Origin: an uncultured Eubacteriales bacterium
GTDB taxonomy: Bacteria; Bacillota; Clostridia; Oscillospirales; Ruminococcaceae
Length of the DNA: 5,687 nt
Reading direction: 5' to 3'
NCBI GenBank assembly: GCA_902493155.1
Contig: CABUOE010000153.1
Coordinates: forward strand, 1 to 5,687
The notes under the pieces are model-generated. The model was not told the origin of the DNA and ran no database searches. It worked only from the letters and a program-made list of their open reading frames with translations. The position numbers and the translations under genes were made by a program. Below are positions 1-4,174 of this stretch, one piece after another (position 1 is the stretch's first letter; every line of letters starts with the position of its first letter).

Positions 1-35
1 AAAAGCGCCTGCACAGTCCTCTTAAAGCAAACGAC

Positions 36-65
36 AAAAAACCCGGCTATCAAGCCGGGTTTTTT
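36..65. terminator. Bidirectional intrinsic terminator after the rhodanese gene
   Basis: A perfect 13-bp inverted repeat (arms 36-48 and 53-65, core AACCCGGCT/AGCCGGGTT) encloses a 4-nt loop. It has six A residues on the left edge and six T residues on the right, so it gives a GC-rich hairpin with a U-tract on either strand. On the minus strand it follows the rhodanese stop codon by 53 nt. It could equally end a plus-strand gene lying left of the window. Directly seen; function inferred from standard terminator architecture. Confidence 0.93.
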
Positions 66-118
66 ACAGATGAACGGGCTGTTATTTGCCCAACGCACAC
101 AACAGCTCCAACAGGATA

Positions 119-466
119 TCAGGATTCAAAAATCTTTTCCGTTTGATCGACTTCCTCGATGCCTCCGATGTTAACGGGATTTGAAAATCCCATCTTCATT
201 AAAATGGCGCAGGCCTGCGCGCTGCGGGCTCCGGTGCGGCAATAGACAAAGAGCTTTTGATCCTTGTCGCCGATTTTTGTTTTGGCCCGTTCCAGCTGGG
301 AAAGCGGGATGTTGATACTGCCCTTGAGATGTCCCTTTTCGTATTCATAGGGCAGCCTTACATCCAACAGGGTGATTGGATCCTCCCGTTTTTCCAATTT
401 TTTGAGGGCTTCCTTCATCGGTATCGACTGAATTTTCGCGTGGAAAAATCCCAAACCGCTGTGCAT
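119..466 (-). CDS. Single-domain rhodanese-like sulfurtransferase
   Basis: This 115-residue cytoplasmic protein is about the size of one rhodanese domain (GlpE/PspE-like). Family members move sulfane sulfur from a donor such as thiosulfate or a persulfide to a thiophilic acceptor through a cysteine persulfide. Visible hallmarks are LLDVR (residues 33-37), GHLKGSINIP (45-54) and the active-site loop CRTGARS (76-82), with Cys76 as predicted persulfide carrier, followed by the C-terminal GGI (101-103). The six-residue loop fits a sulfurtransferase rather than a phosphatase-type relative. No signal peptide or membrane segment is seen. The start is set by GAGAGG at 475-480, eight bases before ATG. 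It lies 43 bp downstream of the ferritin-like gene and could share its transcript. The usual tryptophan after GGI is absent, and an open +1 frame follows the stop (see findings). The physiological substrate cannot be told from sequence. Confidence 0.9.
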   Translation of the reverse strand: MHSGLGFFHAKIQSIPMKEALKKLEKREDPITLLDVRLPYEYEKGHLKGSINIPLSQLERAKTKIGDKDQKLFVYCRTGARSAQACAILMKMGFSNPVNIGGIEEVDQTEKIFES

Positions 467-509
467 ATCATCATCCTCTCCCGAAAGATAGGAATAGTAT
501 GCCCAAAAC

Positions 510-1040
510 CTATTTACTCACCCCTATTCCCTTTAAAAAACCGCTGAAAATATCCCGGTGTATCAATTCGTCCTGTGCCAACCGGCGCAGCATAGCGGAA
601 ACATGGGGATCTTTGATGATCTGCGCCTGTTTGAGATATCCGTCGGCGGCAGACTGCTCAGACACGATATCATAGCTTAAAATTTGACGAATACCTTTGT
701 TGTAATTGACCATGTTGCCATTCCATACCATCGGGTTGTGTCCGGAGGAATACATACACTTGGGGTCCCCTCCCAGCATCCGGATCAGTTGTCCCAAAAT
801 GTTCAAATGGTGCATCTCCACTTTTGCAATCCGAAACAAAACCGTCTGCAGCGCGGCCTGGGGGTTGTTTAAAATCCAATGCTGGTAAAGATATCCGTAG
901 ATAGCCGACATTTCCCCCCAGGACGAGGCCAAATCCCGTCCCAACAGCTGGGCGTAATGATGGTTTTTTCCCTCCACTTTAATCGGCGGATAAGGTTCCG
1001 ATGCCGCAACTGGGATTTTTTCTGCTTTCTCTTGATTCAT
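510..1040 (-). CDS. Ferritin-like di-metal protein (rubrerythrin / Mn-catalase-like superfamily)
   Basis: This 176-residue protein is predicted to be a four-helix bundle with a carboxylate-bridged di-iron or di-manganese centre. All six expected ligands are visible in the right order: Glu43 (helix 1), Glu75-x-x-His78 (helix 2), Glu128 (helix 3) and Glu158-x-x-His161 (helix 4). The motifs VEMHHLNILG and DELIHRDIF resemble those of clostridial ferritin-like proteins related to Mn-catalase/CotJC. Known relatives act in peroxide or oxygen detoxification, or sit in spore coats; which applies here is not shown. No C-terminal rubredoxin domain (no paired Cys-x-x-Cys) is present, so it is not a classical rubrerythrin. 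The start is ATG at 1038-1040, with AGGAGG (1049-1054) eight bases upstream. A longer open frame to 1148 is rejected because it runs through the upstream gene's terminator. It ends 43 bp before the rhodanese start, so co-transcription is plausible. Confidence 0.85.
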   Translation of the reverse strand: MNQEKAEKIPVAASEPYPPIKVEGKNHHYAQLLGRDLASSWGEMSAIYGYLYQHWILNNPQAALQTVLFRIAKVEMHHLNILGQLIRMLGGDPKCMYSSGHNPMVWNGNMVNYNKGIRQILSYDIVSEQSAADGYLKQAQIIKDPHVSAMLRRLAQDELIHRDIFSGFLKGIGVSK

Positions 1041-1048
1041 AGGCTGCC

Positions 1049-1054
1049 CCTCCT
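1049..1054 (-). promoter_or_regulatory. Ribosome binding site fixing the ferritin-like gene start
   Basis: AGGAGG lies exactly eight bases before the ATG at 1040. This near-perfect Shine-Dalgarno site decides for the 176-residue product over the 212-residue extension, whose extra residues would be a spurious hydrophobic leader. Confidence 0.9.
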
Positions 1055-1121
1055 CAACGTTTTCATCCCATATATATGTGGAAAGCAGAAGGAAAAGACG
1101 CAAAACGACGCAGCCTGACAA

Positions 1122-1165
1122 TGAAAGAAAAAGTACCGCAAACCCCATAACAGGCTTTGCGGTAC
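1122..1165 (-). terminator. Intrinsic terminator of the HAD phosphatase gene
   Basis: Arms 1133-1142 and 1156-1165 (GTACCGCAAA/TTTGCGGTAC) form a perfect 10-bp stem with a 13-nt loop. On the minus strand the stem is followed by TTTTTCTTTCA (1132-1122). It begins 12 nt after the HAD stop codon and insulates the HAD gene from the ferritin-like gene downstream. Confidence 0.9.
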
Positions 1166-1177
1166 AAAATAACGGAT

Positions 1178-1858
1178 TTATACGGCGCAGCTCACAGCCT
1201 TTTCCGCCTTTGCGTAGGGGAGCAGCTCGTCGTAGCCCACAATGTATCGGTCGCTGATTTTTTCCAAGAGGGCGTTGTCCCCCTCGGGAGCGTACTCGTC
1301 AAACACGCCCACCACCTTGAAGCCGGCCTTCTTTGCCGTTTCCACACACATGGGGACATCCTCGAACACAACCGCATCCGAAACGGAAAGCCCCAGCATC
1401 TCGCAGCTCTTGAGATAGACATCCGGACGGTTTTTTCCGGCCCCCACATCGGAGCAGGAAATCATAAATTCAACGTCGTCCATCAAACCTAAATGCCGAA
1501 GGGCCATCTCCGCAGTGGAATGCCGTGTGGCAGTGGCGATACAGGTTTTGACCCCCTTCTCCTTCAGATATTTCAAAAACTCCCGCACATAGGGTTTGGG
1601 CTGTACCATCGTGAGATACACCGGCTCCATGATCTCGTGGTATTCTCTATAAAAACTCTCCTTATCATAATGGAAGCCGTATCGCTTGTTGATATATTCC
1701 CGCAATTGGCCGACGTTCATCTGGGAAACCTTTTTGGTAAAGTCAGGGTCTTTGGGCAGTTTGTGGTAAGCTAAAAAGAACTCTCCGATGCGGTTCCAGT
1801 AGCCCATGGAATCGAGAAGGGTGCCGTCCATATCAAAAATAATCCCTTTGCAGGTCAT
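1178..1858 (-). CDS. HAD-superfamily hydrolase, beta-phosphoglucomutase/phosphatase-like
   Basis: This 226-residue cytoplasmic enzyme is of normal length for HAD subfamily IA, with a helical cap inserted after motif I. Such enzymes hydrolyse or isomerise small phosphate esters through an aspartyl-phosphate. Motif I is FDMDGTLLDS (residues 8-17), with Asp9 as nucleophile and Asp11 as general acid/base. Motif II is IATAT (107-111), with Thr109 in the phosphate-binding place. Motif III is Lys142 in GAGKNRPD. Motif IV is FEDVP (165-169), with Glu166 and Asp167 as Mg2+ ligands. The glycine usually found a few residues after motif IV is replaced (PMCVETAKKAG). The substrate cannot be assigned; phosphoglycolate, beta-glucose phosphate or another sugar phosphate are all possible. 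The ATG at 1858 has GGAGG (1866-1870) seven bases upstream. A longer frame to 1918 is rejected because its start would lie within the promoter, upstream of the likely transcription start. The gene looks monocistronic, with its own promoter and terminator. Confidence 0.9.
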   Translation of the reverse strand: MTCKGIIFDMDGTLLDSMGYWNRIGEFFLAYHKLPKDPDFTKKVSQMNVGQLREYINKRYGFHYDKESFYREYHEIMEPVYLTMVQPKPYVREFLKYLKEKGVKTCIATATRHSTAEMALRHLGLMDDVEFMISCSDVGAGKNRPDVYLKSCEMLGLSVSDAVVFEDVPMCVETAKKAGFKVVGVFDEYAPEGDNALLEKISDRYIVGYDELLPYAKAEKAVSCAV

Positions 1859-1865
1859 TGCAAAT

Positions 1866-1870
1866 CCTCC
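1866..1870 (-). promoter_or_regulatory. Ribosome binding site fixing the HAD gene start
   Basis: GGAGG lies seven bases before the ATG at 1858, which supports the 226-residue product beginning MTCKGIIFDMDG. Confidence 0.88.
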
Positions 1871-1903
1871 GTCTAAAAAGATTGTCCGTTTCTTGTCAAC
1901 TTG

Positions 1904-1932
1904 AGTATAGCATAACAAGCAGAAAGATTCAA
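1904..1932 (-). promoter_or_regulatory. Sigma-A promoter of the HAD gene, with extended -10
   Basis: On the minus strand, TTGAAT (1927-1932) and TATACT (1904-1909) are separated by exactly 17 bp, and TG lies one base before the -10. The expected transcription start is near 1897, giving a leader of about 40 nt. The promoter sits in the 138-bp gap after the MATE stop codon. No obvious intrinsic terminator lies between MATE and this promoter, so MATE read-through into the HAD gene is possible. Confidence 0.85.
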
Positions 1933-1996
1933 TGAAGGATACCCACTTTTTTCGTACATTTTGCAGTGAATTTACATAAGGAATTTGTGCAGTATA

Positions 1997-3337
1997 TTAG
2001 TTTCCTGCCTGTGCGGCGGTTTCGCGATTTTTCCTGCGGCTTCTTACATAAAACGCCACGCCCACTATCAGCGTAATGGCCTCCGCTGCCGGAACCGCCG
2101 CCCAAACTCCGTTTAGCCCGAATATTCTCGGCAAAATGAGCGCCAAAGGCACCACCGCCGCAATCCCCCTTAAAAGCGAAAGGACCAGCGAGGGAAAAGG
2201 CTTTGCAGAGGCGGCAAAATAGGCCGTCAGCACGATGCTCACCCCGGCGAACAGGAAAGAGATAAAGTAAATCCGCATCCCCTCCAGTGCCATTCCCGCC
2301 AAAACGGGGTCGTTTTCCCGGTTAAACGCGGCGATGATGGGCTCCGGGAAAAGCAGCCCGATCCCCATGAGCAAGCATCCACATAGGAGGCTGAGCCCCA
2401 CGCCGCAAATAAGCGCCTTTCGGACAGAGCCAAAATCCCCCGCCCCGTAGCAGTGGCTGACCACCGGTTGGATTCCCTGCCCGATGCCGGTAAAAATCGA
2501 AACGCAGACCAAGGCGACGTTTGCGATGATGCCGTAAGCCGCCACAGCCGTGTCCCCTGAAATGGACAGCAGCACCATGTTGAAAACCAGGATGACGATG
2601 CCGTTTGACAGCTCTAAAATAAACGACGGCGTACCGGAACCCACAACCCTCCGCAGCTCTTCAAAGGAGAAACGAGGCCGCTTGAAATGGAAATGATTCT
2701 GCCGGCGAATCAGGTGTATGGACAGGATACACAGGCTGATAACCGGCGAAAAGCCGGTAGCAAGGGCCGCGCCGAACATCCCCAGTCCAGCCGGAAACAC
2801 CAAAATGTAGTCGAAAATGATGTTTGCAATGCTCCCCGACAGCATGGCTGCCATGGCGAGATTGGGTTTTCCGTCGTTTCGCACAAAGGCGACCATCACG
2901 TTGTTGAGAACAAAAGCCAACGAAAACCCCATGGTTGTTCTGAGGTATTTTTCAGTCAGCGGAAGAATGCTGGGATGGGCCCCCAGCATGGAGGCGATGG
3001 GCCGGGCAAACAAAAATGCCGTCAGCGAAAAAAACGCCCCCAGCGCCGCCGCGATTACCAAAACCTGAGAGAAAATCCGGTTGCCTTTTTCCGAGTCCCC
3101 CGCCCCCCGGGCGATGGCAAACACGGTCGCGCCGCCAATCCCCAGCAGTAATCCTATCCCATTGACCAGGCTGTACGCCGGAATGGCGATGTTGAGGGCG
3201 ACAAGCCCGTCGCTGCCCACCCCGTTTGCGATAAAATAGGTGTCGGCCAGAATGTAGCAGGACAGCCCGATCATGCTGCATATATTCATCGAAATATAGT
3301 GAAAAATGGTTTTGAAAATGGATTTCTGTCCAATCAT
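1997..3337 (-). CDS. MATE-family multidrug/cation efflux transporter
   Basis: This 446-residue inner-membrane protein has two related six-helix halves, the length and organisation normal for MATE pumps such as MepA or NorM. These exchange Na+ or H+ for cationic drugs, dyes or metabolites. Supporting motifs are LADTYFIANGVGSDGLVALNIAIP-like sequence at the first half's start (residues 30-53), SIANIIFDYILVF (169-181), and GIGQGIQPVVSHCYGAGD (284-301) in the second half, the typical glycine/proline signature. About twelve hydrophobic segments are visible; the tail is basic (RSRRKNR, 432-438). The ATG at 3335-3337 is preferred, with GGAGG at 3349-3353 eleven bases upstream, slightly long spacing. 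A GTG at 3361 in the same frame is rejected because the Shine-Dalgarno site would fall inside the coding sequence and the terminator U-tract would precede it directly. The exported substrate is unknown. Expression is probably controlled by the leader terminator (3364-3401). Confidence 0.93.
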   Translation of the reverse strand: MIGQKSIFKTIFHYISMNICSMIGLSCYILADTYFIANGVGSDGLVALNIAIPAYSLVNGIGLLLGIGGATVFAIARGAGDSEKGNRIFSQVLVIAAALGAFFSLTAFLFARPIASMLGAHPSILPLTEKYLRTTMGFSLAFVLNNVMVAFVRNDGKPNLAMAAMLSGSIANIIFDYILVFPAGLGMFGAALATGFSPVISLCILSIHLIRRQNHFHFKRPRFSFEELRRVVGSGTPSFILELSNGIVILVFNMVLLSISGDTAVAAYGIIANVALVCVSIFTGIGQGIQPVVSHCYGAGDFGSVRKALICGVGLSLLCGCLLMGIGLLFPEPIIAAFNRENDPVLAGMALEGMRIYFISFLFAGVSIVLTAYFAASAKPFPSLVLSLLRGIAAVVPLALILPRIFGLNGVWAAVPAAEAITLIVGVAFYVRSRRKNRETAAQAGN

Positions 3338-3465
3338 CGGAAAAAGTTCCTCCCTCTGCACATAAAAAAATCGTCAGACCTGTATCCAAAGGCCTAACGA
3401 TACGTTCAGTTTGTCCCAAAAGAACAATGCCACCCGGCGGCGGACACTGTTCGGGAGATTTCATT
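3338..3465 (-). promoter_or_regulatory. Structured 5' leader (candidate riboswitch/attenuator) of the MATE gene
   Basis: The predicted start near 3465 gives a leader of about 128 nt before the ATG, long for a simple untranslated region. In RNA order it can form hairpin 1 (3449-3425: CAGTG and CCGCC pairing with GGTGG and CATTG around a GCCG loop, one bulged U). Hairpin 2 (3427-3411: TTGTTC/GGACAA) shares three bases with hairpin 1, and the terminator (3401-3370) follows. UGUCC at 3446-3442 can also pair with GGACA at 3416-3412, giving an alternative fold, and GUAUC at 3403-3399 can pair with GAUAC at 3386-3382, which would break the terminator. I do not recognise any known riboswitch consensus. 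A translated leader peptide is an alternative, but no start with a good ribosome binding site is seen. Confidence 0.6.
3364..3401 (-). terminator. Attenuator-type intrinsic terminator just before the MATE ribosome binding site
   Basis: Arms 3390-3401 and 3370-3381 form a 12-bp stem with two wobble pairs that are G-U in minus-strand RNA, around an 8-nt loop. Seven U residues follow (3370-3364). It ends only about ten bases before the GGAGG of the MATE gene and downstream of that gene's promoter, so it would terminate transcription before the coding region. Both wobbles preserve pairing on the minus strand, supporting this orientation. Confidence 0.82.
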
Positions 3466-3471
3466 TTTTCT

Positions 3472-3501
3472 ATTCTATCAAATAGAGGATTCTCTTGTCA
3501 A
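3472..3501 (-). promoter_or_regulatory. Sigma-A promoter of the MATE gene, overlapped by inverted repeats
   Basis: On the minus strand a perfect TTGACA (3496-3501) is followed after 18 bp by TAGAAT (3472-3477), five of six consensus. The expected start is near 3465. The -35 box lies inside the dyad TCTCTTG-T-CAAGAGA (3491-3505), and the -10 box lies inside CTATT-N6-AATAG (3470-3485). Both are possible operator sites for a repressor. Confidence 0.85.
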
Positions 3502-3632
3502 GAGATATGCAAAATGTTTTTTAGAGCAGATAAAATGGAGCGGTATTTTTCTTTATCTGTATCCATCCAAAAGAAAAAATCTCTCCAAGCGGGGTATGCT
3601 AAAAAAGCTGCCGCACAAAAAGGAGAGTTTTT

Positions 3633-3740
3633 ATGGAAAGAGAAGATCATCGCATTTTAAAAACACTGATTATTGTCTCCCTCAATATTTTTGTCATCGC
3701 CGTGCTGTATTCCGTCTTTGGACCGATATATTACTACTAA
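3633..3740 (+). CDS. Hypothetical 35-residue single-pass membrane peptide
   Basis: ATG at 3633 is preceded by AAAGGAGAG (3619-3627) at normal spacing of about five to seven bases, a convincing Shine-Dalgarno site. The product starts MEREDHRILK, then has one hydrophobic stretch of about 20 residues (roughly residues 11-30, TLIIVSLNIFVIAVLYSVFG) and ends in PIYYY. It is the only plus-strand gene I can support and is divergent from the MATE gene. No clear promoter was found upstream; only a weak TATGCT at 3595-3600. I do not recognise the family. Candidates in principle include a regulatory small membrane protein or a toxin-like peptide, but nothing in the sequence distinguishes these. The charged N-terminus, hydrophobic core and ribosome binding site argue against chance; the short length keeps confidence moderate. 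Confidence 0.55.
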   Translation: MEREDHRILKTLIIVSLNIFVIAVLYSVFGPIYYY

Positions 3741-3747
3741 AATTATA

Positions 3748-3783
3748 GAAAAAAATATACGGGCAGCATTTCTGCCGTCCGTA
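3748..3783 (-). terminator. Intrinsic terminator, minus-strand orientation, of a possible small RNA
   Basis: Paired arms TACGG (3758-3762)/CCGTA (3779-3783) and GCAG (3763-3766)/CTGC (3772-3775) form a 9-bp stem with a 3-nt bulge and 5-nt loop. In minus-strand RNA this is followed by UA and a run of seven U (3755-3749). No minus-strand protein gene ends here, so it implies a short non-coding transcript or a read-through transcript. Confidence 0.6.
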
Positions 3784-3790
3784 CACTTTC

Positions 3791-3810
3791 ACGGAAACAA
3801 ATTCCGTTTT
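3791..3810 (+). terminator. Weak hairpin after the small membrane ORF, possible plus-strand terminator
   Basis: ACGGAA (3791-3796) and TTCCGT (3802-3807) flank a 5-nt loop and are followed by only three further T residues. It lies 50 bp after the small ORF's stop codon. The U-tract is short, and the hairpin may instead belong to the minus-strand RNA described at 3748-3868. Confidence 0.3.
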
Positions 3811-3873
3811 GGACCCGGCCTTCATGATTTCTCACTGTGCCCGCTTTTTGAATAACATTCTATCACGTGGTTT

Positions 3874-3882
3874 ATTATAACA
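3874..3882 (-). promoter_or_regulatory. Extended -10 promoter element, minus strand
   Basis: TGTTATAAT is a perfect extended -10 (TGn plus TATAAT) on the minus strand. The best -35-like hexamer, TCGACA (3901-3906), is 21 bp away, too far for normal use, so activity would rely on the extended -10. The surroundings are strongly AT-rich, which raises the chance of a random match. Confidence 0.4.
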
Positions 3883-4023
3883 AAATGAGGATATTTTATT
3901 TGTCGAAAAAACTCGGATACAGATTTTTTTTGTTTATTAGCTTTTTTCTTGCATATATTACGTAAAAAAGTATGTATATAATTTAGTGTATAAAATATAA
4001 TTCAAAAAATGCCATTTAGAGAT

Positions 4024-4117
4024 AAAAAATCGTTTCCTTCCGTGAAGCCGCGGACATTTTCGAGAAGAAAGAACTTTTCGCCTTAAGGGAACGGCTTTTC
4101 GCGGCTTCAAGGAAAAC
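4024..4117. repeat. Long imperfect inverted repeat with internal hairpin, AT-rich flanks
   Basis: A perfect 10-bp stem, TGAAGCCGCG (4043-4052)/CGCGGCTTCA (4100-4109), is extended outward by TTTCCT (4033-4038)/AGGAAA (4110-4115) across a 4-nt bulge. Inside, CGAGAAG (4061-4067)/CTTTTCG (4074-4080) forms a second hairpin; its wobble pairs as G-U only in plus-strand RNA. On the minus strand a run of six T (4029-4024) follows the outer stem, so it may be a terminator for the sulfatase, whose stop codon is about 60 bp upstream. Alternatives are a structured RNA or a small mobile-element remnant: AAAATGC occurs as a direct repeat on both sides (4006-4012 and 4132-4138). Confidence 0.5.
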
Positions 4118-4141
4118 AACGAATTTTTTGGAAAATGCAGT

Positions 4142-4160
4142 GGGGAGGTAAAACCTCCCC
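4142..4160. terminator. GC-rich hairpin directly after the sulfatase stop
   Basis: GGGGAGGT (4142-4149) and ACCTCCCC (4153-4160) form a perfect 8-bp stem with a 3-nt loop, 14 bp after the sulfatase stop codon. On the minus strand the following bases are ACTGCATTTTCC, a poor U-tract, so termination there may be helped by the larger repeat at 4024-4117. The T-rich side (TGTTCTTTTG) is on the plus strand. Confidence 0.6.
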
Positions 4161-4174
4161 TGTTCTTTTGACCG

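Larger units (their letters stand above)
3748..3868 (-). ncRNA. Candidate structured small RNA, about 120 nt, class unknown
   Basis: An extended -10 promoter (TGTTATAAT on the minus strand, 3874-3882) would start a transcript near 3867, and a U-tract terminator ends it near 3748. Inside, ACGGAA/TTCCGT (3791-3796/3802-3807) forms a 6-bp hairpin, enclosed by GCC-GTCC (3774-3780)/GGAC-GGC (3811-3819) with a 2-nt bulge. CGGGCA/TGCCCG (3760-3765/3838-3843) can close the whole fold. That closing stem uses the same bases as the terminator stem, so the two folds exclude each other. No -35 box at normal spacing is seen. The structure is also foldable on the plus strand, where CTTTTTG follows the closing stem, so it could instead be the small ORF's terminator region. 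No known RNA family recognised. Confidence 0.35.
3741..4174. other. 434-bp region without a supportable protein gene
   Basis: This stretch lies between the small membrane ORF and the sulfatase stop codon. It contains the candidate structured RNA (3748-3868), a very AT-rich block with no recognisable gene (about 3871-4030), the long inverted repeat (4024-4117) and the hairpin at 4142-4160. Open frames across it have no ribosome binding site and run through these hairpins. Confidence 0.7.

Noticed and set aside
495..501. CATACTA on the minus strand before the rhodanese, like a sigma-F/sigma-G -10 box
   Set aside because: No matching -35 element at the right distance; the match alone is too short to support a sporulation promoter.
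1069..1080. CATATATATGTG as promoter -10 for the ferritin-like gene
   Set aside because: No -35 element at 16-18 bp for sigma-A, and it does not match sigma-E or sigma-K consensus fully; left unassigned.
1041..1148. N-terminal extension of the ferritin-like protein resembling a signal peptide with a lipobox-like LSGC
   Set aside because: It would be read from the terminator of the upstream HAD gene; AGGAGG sits correctly before the ATG at 1040 and homologous ferritin-like proteins are cytoplasmic without such a leader.
1859..1918. 20-residue N-terminal extension of the HAD protein
   Set aside because: The start codon would lie upstream of the likely transcription start of the -10/-35 pair at 1904-1932, and GGAGG supports the ATG at 1858.
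2952..3464. 170-residue minus-strand frame beginning at the MATE transcript start, as a leader peptide
   Set aside because: Its ATG is essentially at the predicted transcript 5' end with no ribosome binding site, and it continues out of frame through the MATE gene, so it is a shadow.
3427..3660. 77-residue plus-strand open frame
   Set aside because: It runs antisense through the MATE promoter and leader, has no ribosome binding site, and overlaps the better-supported small ORF at 3633.
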